Below are positions 44,107-52,901 of a stretch of DNA of 64,000 nt, piece by piece. The stretch is from Nocardia sp. NBC_01503 (GTDB lineage Bacteria; Actinomycetota; Actinomycetes; Mycobacteriales; Mycobacteriaceae). The number at the start of each line of letters is the position of its first letter. Positions within the stretch are counted from its first letter, which is position 1. The position numbers and the translations under genes were made by a program. Below the pieces are notes generated by a model that saw only the letters and a list, made by a program, of their open reading frames with translations, was not told the DNA's origin and ran no database searches. The stretch spans positions 6,200,001 to 6,264,000 of the forward strand of contig NZ_CP109596.1 of assembly GCF_036327755.1 (NCBI RefSeq), in the 5' to 3' direction.

Positions 44107-44475
44107 TCAGGCTGCGCGGTACCGGGCACGGCACCGGGATCGGCGTGTAGCGGCGCAGGGAGCGACGTACCGCGGGGCCGGTCCGGCGCTGGAGCGCGGA
44201 TAGGGGACGACTCGGGTGGCTTCGGGTCCGCGGGGTGTGTTCAGGGCGGTGTAGATGACCGGTTGCCCGGCGGAGAGGGTTTTGTACCCGGGGACCTCGA
44301 TCACGGAGAAGTCCACGAACACCGCGGATCCGGTATCGGGCGTCAGAAATCCGAACCCTTTCCCGGCGTCGAACCAGGCCACGCGCGCGTGCTGCCAACG
44401 GGGCAGTTCGTGCTCGCGGGTGTGTGCGTGCGGGTCGGTCAGATCGAACTCGTCGGCGGTCGCGATCGTGGTCAT
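44107..44475 (-). CDS. Cold-shock domain protein with N- and C-terminal extensions
   Basis: 122 aa, ATG 44475 after GGAGGA. The CSD core is residues 30-90: RNP1-like KGFGFLTPD and RNP2-like VFVDFSVIEV, as in CspA proteins, which bind single-stranded nucleic acid. A 28-residue His/Asp-rich leader and an Arg-rich tail (ATRRSRCRARYRAA) are added, making it longer than the usual 67-aa Csp. It sits in a stress island with hsp20 and two MerR genes. Confidence 0.85.
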   Translation of the reverse strand: MTTIATADEFDLTDPHAHTREHELPRWQHARVAWFDAGKGFGFLTPDTGSAVFVDFSVIEVPGYKTLSAGQPVIYTALNTPRGPEATRVVPYPRSSAGPAPRYVAPCAATRRSRCRARYRAA

Positions 44476-44800
44476 CGCGATTCCTCCTCTCGCGTATCGG
44501 GAAACGAGAGGGTGGGTTCGGCCGGAACGGGCCGACCGAACCCACCCGGTGAAGCGGGTAGATCGACATGATGCTGCGTGATACCCGCAAGGGGGACGCC
44601 GCGCCAGACTCGTTGCGCCACAACGGTTGCCGTGCGCACGGACCGAGGGGTATCCGTAGCGCGCGCGGTCGGCCGCACTACCGACGGTGTCCGGCCCTCG
44701 TGGGTGTGCGTGAGTTTTGAGGGACAGGCATCACCTCACTTTCGCGACTCGGGCGTAGCCGCAGAGTGATCCAGGTGTGTGGTGTTCGGTGGCCCCCGGG
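44476..44800. other. Gap upstream of the cold-shock gene
   Basis: 325 bp with no supported gene. Near the cold-shock start there is a CCTCTCG/CGAGAGG 7-bp hairpin (about 44484-44510) that would lie in its 5' leader, around the ribosome site. The rest includes the end of the hsp20 transcript; nothing else seen. Confidence 0.4.
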
Positions 44801-45229
44801 TCAGGCGTTGATGACCTGGCGTTCGGGTTCGCGTTCGGGGCGGGAGATTTCGATCTTGCGGGGCTTGGCCTTCTCCGCGACCGGGATTGCCAGGCGCAGT
44901 ACTCCGTCGCGGTAGTCCGCCCGGATTCTCTCGGTGTCCAGACTCTCGCCCAGTACCAGCTGGCGGCTGAATACCCCGCGCGGGCGTTCCGCGGCGAGCA
45001 TGGATCGGCCGGGGTCGATCTCCGGGCGTGCGGCGCGCACGGTCACCACATTGCGCTCCACGTCCAGGTCCAGGGAATCGGGATCGATGCCCGGCAGGTC
45101 GAACTCGACCAGGAACTGGTCGTCCTCACGCCAGGCATCCATCGGCATTGCCGCGGGTCGGGCCGCGGTGCCGAACACCTGCTGCGTCAGACGATCCAGG
45201 TCACGGAAGGGATCAGTGCGCATCAGCAT
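44801..45229 (-). CDS. Hsp20/alpha-crystallin small heat-shock protein
   Basis: 142 aa from ATG 45229 with GGAGG nine bases before. Alpha-crystallin domain about 40-125: MDAWREDDQFLVEFDLPGIDPDSLDL, with the C-terminal AYRDGVLRLAIPVAEKAKPRKIEI-like strand. The family's GVL motif is present as DGVLRL. It holds unfolding proteins as an ATP-independent chaperone. Divergent from the HspR-like gene, with a CIRCE-like element between them, so it is heat-inducible by inference. Confidence 0.93.
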   Translation of the reverse strand: MLMRTDPFRDLDRLTQQVFGTAARPAAMPMDAWREDDQFLVEFDLPGIDPDSLDLDVERNVVTVRAARPEIDPGRSMLAAERPRGVFSRQLVLGESLDTERIRADYRDGVLRLAIPVAEKAKPRKIEISRPEREPERQVINA

Positions 45230-45304
45230 GGTCGCCACCTCCAACTACTCCATTCTCGATAGTCGCTTCACCAGATAACCTCTGCCATCTGGCATAGATA
45301 TTAT

Positions 45305-45331
45305 TTAGCACTCTACACAGGTGAGTGCAAG
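45305..45331. promoter_or_regulatory. CIRCE-like element (HrcA operator)
   Basis: TTAGCACTC, a 9-bp spacer, then GAGTGCAAG. The CIRCE consensus is TTAGCACTC-N9-GAGTGCTAA; the left half is exact, the spacer exact, and the right half differs at two of nine. It sits between hsp20 and the hspR-like gene, 76 bp upstream of hsp20 and 53 bp before the MerR start. A second short palindrome TGCCA-TC-TGGCA lies at 45283-45294. HrcA repression is inferred. Confidence 0.8.
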
Positions 45332-45383
45332 TGTCGAGAGTAGGTAATCTGTGGGAAGTGGTACGACACAGACAGGAGCGCCG

Positions 45384-45710
45384 ATGCGTCCACAGCACGA
45401 CGGCACCCACCTACCCCGCTCGGGGCAGGCGGTGTACGCGATCTCGGTGGCCGCGGAGTTGGCTGGGATCGGGATCCAGACCCTGCGCTTATACGAGCAG
45501 CACGGCTTGATCACCCCCATCCGCAGCGCCGGAGGTACCCGCCGCTACAGCGGTGACGATCTCGCGCGCCTGCAGCGCATCACCACCCTGGCCGAGGAGG
45601 GCGTCAACCTCGCGGGTATTGGGCGCATCCTCGAACTCGAGGACGCCAACGCCGCATTGATCGACGAACGCGACCAACTACGCGGCATTCACCGTCCTCA
45701 TACCCCCTGA
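45384..45710 (+). CDS. HspR-like MerR family heat-shock regulator
   Basis: 108 aa, ATG 45384 after AGGAG. Closely HspR-like: VYAISVAAELAGIGIQTLRLYEQHGLITPIRSAGGTRRYS, then EEGVNLAGIGRILELED. The EGVNLAGI phrase is characteristic of HspR. HspR represses chaperone genes in actinobacteria. It lacks the long C-terminal tail of some HspR proteins. It is divergent from hsp20, whose control it may share with HrcA acting at the CIRCE. Confidence 0.88.
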   Translation: MRPQHDGTHLPRSGQAVYAISVAAELAGIGIQTLRLYEQHGLITPIRSAGGTRRYSGDDLARLQRITTLAEEGVNLAGIGRILELEDANAALIDERDQLRGIHRPHTP

Positions 45711-45796
45711 CTCGAATCTGGATCCTGGTTCGGGGCGGAAAGTTCGCGGCCCGTGGACGTCCCCCGGCCGTACTCATGATCGTCGGGTACGGCGGG

Positions 45797-46432
45797 CTAG
45801 GTTCTGCGGGTGAGCAGGGCGATGACGGTGTGCACCTCGTCCTGCGTCGGAATCGGCAGACTGCCGCGGCCGTGGATGAAACCGATACCGAGGTAGACCA
45901 TCGCTCCGGCGCGCAGTCTTGCCGTTTCGGCATCGAATCCGAGGTCGGTCAGGGCCGCCCGGATGGTTTCGAAAATCCGCTGGTCCAGTTCGCGCATGGC
46001 GGTTTCCACGCGCGGGCGGGTGCGGCTCCACTCGCGGACGGTGGCTTCGACCAGCCAGTTGCGCTCGACGAGCATGGCGGCCATGGCTTCGATGCGCTGT
46101 TCGATCGGCATCGAGTCGAGGTTCGCGAGATTGGCGATAACCCGGGCCTGAGTGGTGCTCCAGCGGTCCGCCATGGCTTCCTCGAGCTGTTCGATAGCGT
46201 CGAAGTGCCAGTAGAAGCTGCCCTTGGTGACACCGAGGGCTTCGCAGAGCCGGGGTATGCGTACGGCGGATGCGCCTTCCTTGGCGAGTAGGGCGAGGGC
46301 GCCGTCGACCCAGTCGTCGTAGGAGAGCCGGGGGCCGCGGCCACTGCGCGAGGGAGCGCCGGTTTTCGAAACGCGCTGTTTCTGAGCCTCGGCCTTCTTG
46401 GACCTGCGCGGTGTGGCGGGCTCGGTGGTCAT
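45797..46432 (-). CDS. TetR family transcriptional regulator
   Basis: 211 aa from ATG 46432. A Lys/Arg-rich N-terminal extension (RRSKKAEAQKQRVSKTG) precedes the helix-turn-helix WVDGALALLAKEGASAVRIPRLCEALGVTKGSFYWHFDAIEQL. The C-terminal domain is of the TetR_C large-pocket type, with an acidic end. Divergent from the multicopper oxidase remnant. Confidence 0.9.
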   Translation of the reverse strand: MTTEPATPRRSKKAEAQKQRVSKTGAPSRSGRGPRLSYDDWVDGALALLAKEGASAVRIPRLCEALGVTKGSFYWHFDAIEQLEEAMADRWSTTQARVIANLANLDSMPIEQRIEAMAAMLVERNWLVEATVREWSRTRPRVETAMRELDQRIFETIRAALTDLGFDAETARLRAGAMVYLGIGFIHGRGSLPIPTQDEVHTVIALLTRRT

Positions 46433-46618
46433 GGGCGCCAGGGCTTGTCGGTCATGTGCACTCCTCGATCGTAGAAGGCGGGCCGGGCGGTATCCCGCGC
46501 GAATGGCGGCTTCGAGCGATGCGGCGGCGCACTGAACCATTCTTGACAGTACGGTCTACTGTACCCATGGGTATGGAGGCGTGATCGGATACGTCCACGC
46601 CCGAGAAGGGTGGAGAAG

Positions 46619-47333
46619 ATGAACGGCACCATCGGCCGCCGCGGGCTGTTGCGCGGAGCTGCTATCGTCACGGTGGCATTCGCGATGTCCTGGAACTGAC
46701 GGCCGTGAGCACCACGCACCGATTTCATCGGGACCTGGCCGAATCGCCGGCGATGGGATACGGGGGCTCGAGCTATCTGGGCCCGACCATCGAACATCGG
46801 GCGGGTACGCCGCTCACTGTGCGATTGGTCAATCAACTTGGCGCGCACCCATTTTCGGCGGATATCGATACCACCGTGCACGGGGTCGGCGCGGACTTCC
46901 GCGCTGCGCCGCCGAGCGTATTGCATCTGCACGGTGGTGTGACCCCGCCCGCGAGCGACGGCCATCCCGAGCGACTGGTGTTTCCGGGGCAGGAAGCCGT
47001 GCACGACTATCCGTTCCCGCAAGATGCGGCGGGACTGTGGTATCACGACCACGCGATGGGCATCACCCGCGCGAATGTGTACGCGGGCTTGGCCGGAATG
47101 GTGTTGCTGCGCGACGAATTCGACACCGGCGCGGACGGCAATCCGCTGGGATTGCCGTCGGGGGAGTACGAGGTGCCATTGGTATTGCAGGAGAAGATCT
47201 TCCAGGCCGACGGCCGGCAGTGCCTGCGCACCACGCCCGTGGTGCCGCAGGGGTCGTGGGAAGGCGGCGGGGTCATCTGCTCGATCATGAGGATCACGAC
47301 ATGATGCTGCGCTTCCGCGCGGTGCCGCAGTGA
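46619..47333 (+). pseudogene. Multicopper oxidase, broken and internally deleted
   Basis: ATG 46619 gives a Tat signal (RRGLLRGAAIVTVAFA) that ends in a TGA after 26 codons. In another frame come about 200 residues of the first cupredoxin domain with copper motifs HLHGG and LWYHDHAMGI. Then a third frame supplies the extreme C-terminus LDHEDHDMMLRFR. The second and third cupredoxin domains are missing. At least two frame breaks and a large deletion make function impossible. The intact ancestor was a secreted bilirubin-oxidase/CotA-like copper enzyme. Confidence 0.8.
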
Positions 47334-47459
47334 GGGGTATCGGCCGGTCGGAAGCCGATTCTTTTCCATACTTTTCGGTACCGTGAGTCGATACTTGAGG
47401 GTATGTTCGACTCGTTGTCCCGGAGTGGTCATCCCGGGACTCGACCGGAAGGATCACCC

Positions 47460-48749
47460 ATGTCAGTGGATGTCCCGTCGGCAACCGCCGGAGCACACCC
47501 ACCCCCGCCGGGTCGCTGTCCCAGCGCCTTCCGCTATTGGGAGGGCCGTGCCACACCGGGCGTGCAGCGTTTCGAACGCCTGGTCACCGCGGTCACCGGC
47601 AGCGGGCCATTCCCCACCGATGAGCAGGCGAACGCCCTGTGCGAGGACCTGTTCGCCGGCGATCCGGTGGCCGAGCGGTTCGTGGCCGCGGTAATGCACG
47701 GTGCTATCGGCCCGAAGCTGGGCCGCGAGATGCTGGAGACCGCACTCATATCGGGAGTGAACGCGGTACCCGGCGCACCCGCCGAAATGCGGGAACTGTT
47801 CGCCGAGTTCGAGACTCGGCCCGACTGGCTGCGCCCGGAATTGGTGGAACAGGGCGCCGCCATCTGGCGCCGTTGGGGCACTATGCTTTTCAGCTTCGCG
47901 GGCGCGGAAACCCTCGAGGTGTACACCGAGGCCGCCGTCGCCACCCCGCTATCGCTTGCCGGTGGCTATGCCGGAAACAGCGCGCTGCGAAGGTTTCTCG
48001 AGACCTGCCGATTCTGGATCGATGTGTCACAGCCGGGTGCGCTGCTGGATCCCGGCTCGCCGGGGCGGGCCACCGCCATGAAGGTGCGGGTCATGCATGT
48101 GTCGGTCCGAGCGAAGGTCGCCCAGCATCCGGAATGGGATATGGCGCGGTGGGGACTGCCGATCAGTCAGACCTACCAGCTGTTGACCCTGTTGGCGGGC
48201 AGCGTCACCCCGGGCATGGGTTTGTGGTTGCTCGGTTATCAGACCACGCCCTCGGAAATCCGTGCGCTGCTGCACTTTCAACGGTATCTGGGACATCTGC
48301 TGGGGGTGCGGGTGCGCTGGTATCCCGAGACGGTCGCCGATTCGCTGCGCGTACTGGCGATGACGATCATCTCCCGCTCCTTCGATGCGGGACGGCACGG
48401 CGCCGAGTTGATCGAGTCCTATCCGGCGGCCTTCGCCCCGCGGCCGGAGCATCGCGGGGTGGCCCGGGTGCGCGCGGCCTACAACTTTCGGATCAACTCG
48501 GTATACGCGGCCATGTATATGGCTCCCAGCACGCGGCGCGGATATCGAATGCCCCCGGCGTTCCCGTGGATTCTCATTCCCATCGCCCGGTTCCCGCTCA
48601 TCACCGCGATGGAAGTGCTTCGACGGGTCTGTCCGCCGTTCGCGCGGCTGCACGAGCGGGTCATGGTCGGACATCGCGAGAACTGGTACCGCGCCCAAAT
48701 GGCCGGGCGCGAGGCGCAATTCGATGCCACCGGCGCGCTGCGGCGCTGA
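47460..48749 (+). CDS. Oxygenase MpaB family (DUF2236) protein
   Basis: 429 aa from ATG 47460 (GGAAGGA before it); an ATG at 47403 is less likely. Helical DUF2236 fold, the same family as rubber oxygenase Lcp and mycophenolic acid MpaB. The conserved region MKVRVMHVSVRAKVAQHPEWD contains the histidine-arginine pair proposed for haem binding, and LGYQTTPSEIRALLHFQRYLGHLLGV the second histidine region. Probably a haem-dependent oxygenase on a lipid or isoprenoid. The next gene, 62 bp on, is the CrtC/AttH-like protein. Confidence 0.85.
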   Translation: MSVDVPSATAGAHPPPPGRCPSAFRYWEGRATPGVQRFERLVTAVTGSGPFPTDEQANALCEDLFAGDPVAERFVAAVMHGAIGPKLGREMLETALISGVNAVPGAPAEMRELFAEFETRPDWLRPELVEQGAAIWRRWGTMLFSFAGAETLEVYTEAAVATPLSLAGGYAGNSALRRFLETCRFWIDVSQPGALLDPGSPGRATAMKVRVMHVSVRAKVAQHPEWDMARWGLPISQTYQLLTLLAGSVTPGMGLWLLGYQTTPSEIRALLHFQRYLGHLLGVRVRWYPETVADSLRVLAMTIISRSFDAGRHGAELIESYPAAFAPRPEHRGVARVRAAYNFRINSVYAAMYMAPSTRRGYRMPPAFPWILIPIARFPLITAMEVLRRVCPPFARLHERVMVGHRENWYRAQMAGREAQFDATGALRR

Positions 48750-48811
48750 CCCGCCCGTTCCGCATCACCCGTGCGGTTCTCGATCTTTCTCTCTCCCAAG
48801 GATGTACCGCT

Positions 48812-49876
48812 ATGCCGAGTACCGCGATAACCGAGGTGTGGAATGGTCCGGGCCGTCGTGACGGCGACCTGACCACGGTGGAGCCGCACCACAACGGCTT
48901 GCATCCGTCGCCGAGCAGGGCGGCCTTCGAACACTGGTATTTCGACGCACAGCTCGACAGCGGGCATGTGGTGGTCGGGTTCCTGGCCAAACGCCGCCCG
49001 GAGGATCTGCCCTGGGCGAGGCCCTGGGTGGAGCTGATCGTGTACAGCCCCGACGGGGGCCGTCGGCAGGTGGCCAAGCGTTATCCGCATGCGGCGACGA
49101 GCTTTTCGGCCGACGGCTGTGATGTGCGGATCGGTGCGAACACCGCGCGTTCGGAGTTCGTGGCCGGCGGTCTGCCGCGCCATCATGTGCGGCTGGCCGA
49201 GGACGGTGTGGCGTTCGAGCTGACCTTCGAGAACGAGACGCCAAGTTGGATGCCGGGTAAGGGGGAGACCCGATTCGGGGACGGCGAGACTTTCGGGTGG
49301 GTGGTCGGTGCGCCCCGGGCCCGCGTGCACGGCACTCTGGAAATCGACGGCATCAGGCTGTCGGTCATCGGACGCGGCTACGCCGACCACAATTGGGGTG
49401 TCGGCGATATGAAGCGGATCATCGACCGCTGGCATTGGGGTCGGCTCTACACCGATGAGTACTCGCTGCTGTACGCGAATGTGCTGACCCAGCCGCAGCG
49501 CGGCGGGCACTCGATCGCACCGCTCATGCTGGCCCGCGGTGACAAAGTGGTGTTGTCGACCGGGGAGACCGTGCTCACCGAGGGACCGATGCGGTACGAC
49601 TCGACCGCGGGCCGGGAATTCCCGGAGTGGATCGAATTGCGGGTGCCGGGCCAACTGGAACTACGGCTGAGCGTGGAACAGGTCATTCACGCCCACGATC
49701 TACTCGACGATGTCCCCGTTGTCCGATCGCGGCTGCTACGTCCATTGCTGCACAGGGTGATCGGGCATCCGGCCTACTTCCGCTTCCAATCCTCGTTCGA
49801 ACTGGCGATCCAACAGGGCGGCGCCGTGGATCGGCAGTCCGGCACCACCCTGCACGAGCTCGTCGCGCTACGGTGA
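48812..49876 (+). CDS. CrtC/AttH-like lipocalin-fold hydratase or related protein
   Basis: 354 aa. Two calycin-like beta barrels. The signature GRGYADHNWG (about 189-198) with its tyrosine, aspartate and histidine, plus WHWGRLYTDEYSLLYANV, is characteristic of hydroxyneurosporene synthase (CrtC) and AttH proteins, which hydrate carotenoids or lipid-like substrates. N-terminal EHWYFDAQLDSGHVVVGF is also typical. No carotenoid genes are near, so the substrate is unknown; pairing with the DUF2236 oxygenase hints at a shared lipid substrate. Confidence 0.8.
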   Translation: MPSTAITEVWNGPGRRDGDLTTVEPHHNGLHPSPSRAAFEHWYFDAQLDSGHVVVGFLAKRRPEDLPWARPWVELIVYSPDGGRRQVAKRYPHAATSFSADGCDVRIGANTARSEFVAGGLPRHHVRLAEDGVAFELTFENETPSWMPGKGETRFGDGETFGWVVGAPRARVHGTLEIDGIRLSVIGRGYADHNWGVGDMKRIIDRWHWGRLYTDEYSLLYANVLTQPQRGGHSIAPLMLARGDKVVLSTGETVLTEGPMRYDSTAGREFPEWIELRVPGQLELRLSVEQVIHAHDLLDDVPVVRSRLLRPLLHRVIGHPAYFRFQSSFELAIQQGGAVDRQSGTTLHELVALR

Positions 49877-49895
49877 ATTGTCTTGGGAGGAAGAG

Positions 49896-51464
49896 TCAGC
49901 CGAAGGTGGGGGTGACGGTGATGGAGCTGCCGCTCTGTTGGCTGCCGCCGTTCCAGGCGATCGAGGGTTGGCCGGAGACGTCGACCGCGGTGCCGTAGAA
50001 GATGTTGTTGCCTACCTTGGGGGCATCGGTCTTCCACCAGACCGCGGTGACCTGGGGGATCACCTGGTCGCCGACATTGGTGTTGTAGTTGAAGATATAG
50101 CCGAGGGTCCAGTTCACTCCGGCGGAGTCCACGGCCGTGGTGAGCGGGATGACCTGGTTTCCGGGTTGGGCGTAGGCGGTCAGGCTGCCGTCTCCGTCGC
50201 CGGTGAGTTTGATGTTGTCGGCCACCTTGGCAACCCAGGCCAGTTTGGCTTGGGAATTGGCCCAGACGAGGCTGAAATCGGCGCTCGTGCCTATGGGTGC
50301 GGTGAAGGAGATGTCGTTCAGGCCGACCCGGATTTTGCCGGGTTGAGCTTGCTGGCCCGCGGGGGGTTGGTTGCTGCTCTTGACGTTGGTGATGACCAGG
50401 TCGAGAGTCGAATTCGAGGTCCAGGTGGAGTTCTTCGACAGGGTGAGGGTCAAATTGCCGTCGTCGTCGGCGAATGTCCAGCCGGGATAGTTGATGCTCA
50501 TGGCGCTCACATCGGCATCGGTGAAGTATGACGGCATATTGATCGTCATGGTTGCCCCGGAGCTCAAGGGGACATCGTTGCCAGAGGTATTTTTCAGCGT
50601 GACTTCGAGTGTGGCCGTTTCCTTTACGGCGATGGTGCCCAGACCGGTCGCCTTGTTTATCACGTCGAGGGTTGCCCGCCTGGGTTTGTCGTATGCCGTT
50701 TGGCTGGCGGCGTAGACCGCGACCACTCCATCGGTTCCCTTGGAGTGCCGGATGGGTAATCCGATACCCAGCGGGAACTGCAGCGATACCCCGCTGAAGT
50801 CGAGTTCGGTGGTGCCCTCCGGCCTTTGATTGACGTACATGAAACGGACAAAAAGGACAATGATGTATTTGGTCTGGATGTAGAGGTCGAGCAGCCAGCC
50901 CGCGATGGCCCCGGTGACGGGTTTGTTGACCCAGAAGCTCAATTCGAGTCCGGCGCTGACGGAGAGGCCGCCTTTCGCGGACGCTCCCTTCCATACCCGG
51001 CCGTGCACCTGCGCCTCATCCTTGAAATCGAAGACGACATCCGCGCCGGCGAGCAGGCCGACCACGGCGCTCACACCCGCGGATACGCCGATGCCGAAGC
51101 CGCGCAAACCCTGCGGATGTGCTGTCGCGAGGTCGAATTCGCCGTTGTGCAGTATCTCCGTGGCGAGCTCGGCGCTGAGTGGGTTCGGTGCCGCGCTCTC
51201 GAATGATCCCTCCAATGCCTTGACATAGGCGACGCCGTCCGGGCTGTCGAGGAAGTCGACAACATCCTGAACCGCCTTGTCCATCACCGCCTGATGCTTG
51301 TGATAGAACGCCGCACTGGCTTTGACCAGCTCGGTATTGGTCGGTGTGCGGTCGGGGAAAAGATCACCCGTATCGGCCGGGGGAATGCCGAGTTTGTCGA
51401 GATGGGCGGCGCGGGCCAATGCGTCTTTGAATGCCTGATCGAGAACATGATTGTTTTCGGACAT
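49896..51464 (-). CDS. Unrecognised 522-residue protein with membrane-active and beta-sandwich regions
   Basis: No family recognised. Residues 1-120 are helical and charged. Residues 121-215 are Gly/Ala/Ser-rich, alternating with aromatic residues (GFGIGVSAGVSAVVGLLAGAD, then WLLDLYIQTKYIIVLFVRFM), which resembles a membrane-inserting segment. Residues 265-390 look like an Ig-like beta-sandwich (TATLEVTLKNTSGNDVPL, then ATMTINMP). The last 110 residues contain two similar strands, QVIPLTTAV and QVIPQVTAV, spaced 32 residues. No signal peptide. Composition is rich in Asn, Ser and Thr, unlike its neighbours, which may mean acquisition. Pore-forming or surface function is a guess. Confidence 0.6.
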   Translation of the reverse strand: MSENNHVLDQAFKDALARAAHLDKLGIPPADTGDLFPDRTPTNTELVKASAAFYHKHQAVMDKAVQDVVDFLDSPDGVAYVKALEGSFESAAPNPLSAELATEILHNGEFDLATAHPQGLRGFGIGVSAGVSAVVGLLAGADVVFDFKDEAQVHGRVWKGASAKGGLSVSAGLELSFWVNKPVTGAIAGWLLDLYIQTKYIIVLFVRFMYVNQRPEGTTELDFSGVSLQFPLGIGLPIRHSKGTDGVVAVYAASQTAYDKPRRATLDVINKATGLGTIAVKETATLEVTLKNTSGNDVPLSSGATMTINMPSYFTDADVSAMSINYPGWTFADDDGNLTLTLSKNSTWTSNSTLDLVITNVKSSNQPPAGQQAQPGKIRVGLNDISFTAPIGTSADFSLVWANSQAKLAWVAKVADNIKLTGDGDGSLTAYAQPGNQVIPLTTAVDSAGVNWTLGYIFNYNTNVGDQVIPQVTAVWWKTDAPKVGNNIFYGTAVDVSGQPSIAWNGGSQQSGSSITVTPTFG

Positions 51465-51669
51465 GGTTTTACTCCAGATTGATACATGACGCGGCGCCGC
51501 GAGCGCACCGCGCTCGCATGGTCATCCGCGTCCGCGCATCATGCTACTCCCGAATGGCTCGGGCAAAAGGCCCATTCGCATTCAATAATTAAGCGACACT
51601 GTCTTTTTCGGTTTGTAAGATCAGAATTGCATTGAAAACCGCATGGCCGGTTCTGATTTCGGGAATTGC

Positions 51670-52824
51670 TCAGGGCCGGAAGGATTTCGATTCCAGTCGC
51701 CGTGCGGTACGGGCGGCCATGAGTGTGGAGATGCCGGTCGGATGCTGCGGGTCGTACCCCGTCAGATCGGTGATGCGAGACAGCCGGTAGGTGACGGTAT
51801 TGCGATGAATGAACAGCGCCCGAGCCACCGCGTTGTGGTTGAACCGGTTGTCTATGAAGGCGTCCAGGGTGTCGGCGAGCATCGGCTGGTCGTCGAGCGG
51901 GTCCAGGAGCGCCGCGAGCGTGCGGCGGGTGGAACCCGTTGTGGCGATGGCGTATTCGAACATCATCTGCTGGCGGCGGCATACCACCTCGGGCAGGTGC
52001 AGGCAGCGGGCCACCTCGGCCACCGCGGTCGCCTCGGTGTAGGCGTCCGGTATCTCCGCGTGTGAGCGCGCGGGGGCCACACCGATCCAGAACTGCGGGT
52101 GCGGAGCCGAATCGCGCAGGGCGAGAGCCTGAATCAGCGGGCGCTCCGGATTCGGATCGTCCGCGACCATGGGAACCAGCGCCGTCCAGCCGCCACCGTC
52201 GCGGTGCAACAGTGTGCCGGGCAGATGGGCCAGGTGACCGCGCAGCCGGGTGAGGGTGCCCGGGGTGGGCTCGCCGAGGCGGACCACGGCGATGAGAAAC
52301 GCTGGTGCGGGCGGTGATTCGGGATCGGTTGCCCAGCCGGCCGGTTCGCGCCCCGATAACAGCGCATCGGCGATCTCGCGCTGCCGCTCCAGTAGATCCC
52401 AGCGCGGTTGGCGCGCATCCTCGACGAGCGCGGCCGCGATGCGCGCCATGATCAGACCCAGATACTCGGTCAGCCGCAGACCGACCTGGGGGACAACCCC
52501 GTAGTCCGCGGTATCCAATAGCGGGATCAGCTGGGCCCAGAAGAAGGCCGCACCCACTCGATAATTGCCGAGGACCTCGGCCAACGGCATGCCATCGTGC
52601 ACGAGGGTGAGCGCGCGGTCGACGAGCGGCTGGGTATCGGCGGCCGAGGGTTCGACGCCATCGATGGCCAGGCGGAAGAACAGTTCGAGATTCAGCGTCG
52701 CGCTGGGGACGAAATCGGCATCGCTGAACGATTGCGGCAGTGTGTCGTAGGGGGAGACGCCACCGCTGAAGCTGGCGGCCAGGGTGGTGGCGCGGTCGCG
52801 CAGCAGTTCCAATGCGTCGCCCAT
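51670..52824 (-). CDS. PucR family transcriptional regulator
   Basis: 384 aa from ATG 52824 with GGGAGG before it. The C-terminal PucR_2-type helix-turn-helix is clear: DTLDAFIDNRFNHNAVARALFIHRNTVTYRLSRITDLTG. The middle is a GGDEF-like sensor region (residues 170-300), and the N-terminal region binds an effector. Such proteins activate purine, amino-acid or lipid catabolism. It is located downstream of the lipase on the same strand; a palindrome precedes it. Confidence 0.9.
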   Translation of the reverse strand: MGDALELLRDRATTLAASFSGGVSPYDTLPQSFSDADFVPSATLNLELFFRLAIDGVEPSAADTQPLVDRALTLVHDGMPLAEVLGNYRVGAAFFWAQLIPLLDTADYGVVPQVGLRLTEYLGLIMARIAAALVEDARQPRWDLLERQREIADALLSGREPAGWATDPESPPAPAFLIAVVRLGEPTPGTLTRLRGHLAHLPGTLLHRDGGGWTALVPMVADDPNPERPLIQALALRDSAPHPQFWIGVAPARSHAEIPDAYTEATAVAEVARCLHLPEVVCRRQQMMFEYAIATTGSTRRTLAALLDPLDDQPMLADTLDAFIDNRFNHNAVARALFIHRNTVTYRLSRITDLTGYDPQHPTGISTLMAARTARRLESKSFRP

Positions 52825-52851
52825 GCCACCTCCCTGTGCCCCGCGCATAAC

Positions 52852-52865
52852 GTGTCTGCGGACAC
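52852..52865. promoter_or_regulatory. Inverted repeat upstream of pucR
   Basis: GTGTC-TGCG-GACAC, 28 bp before the pucR start, in the 77-bp gap after the lipase stop. Candidate autoregulatory site. Confidence 0.35.
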
Positions 52866-52901
52866 ACTATGCGATACAGGCTGTCGCAGGTAGTCCCGGG
52901 A

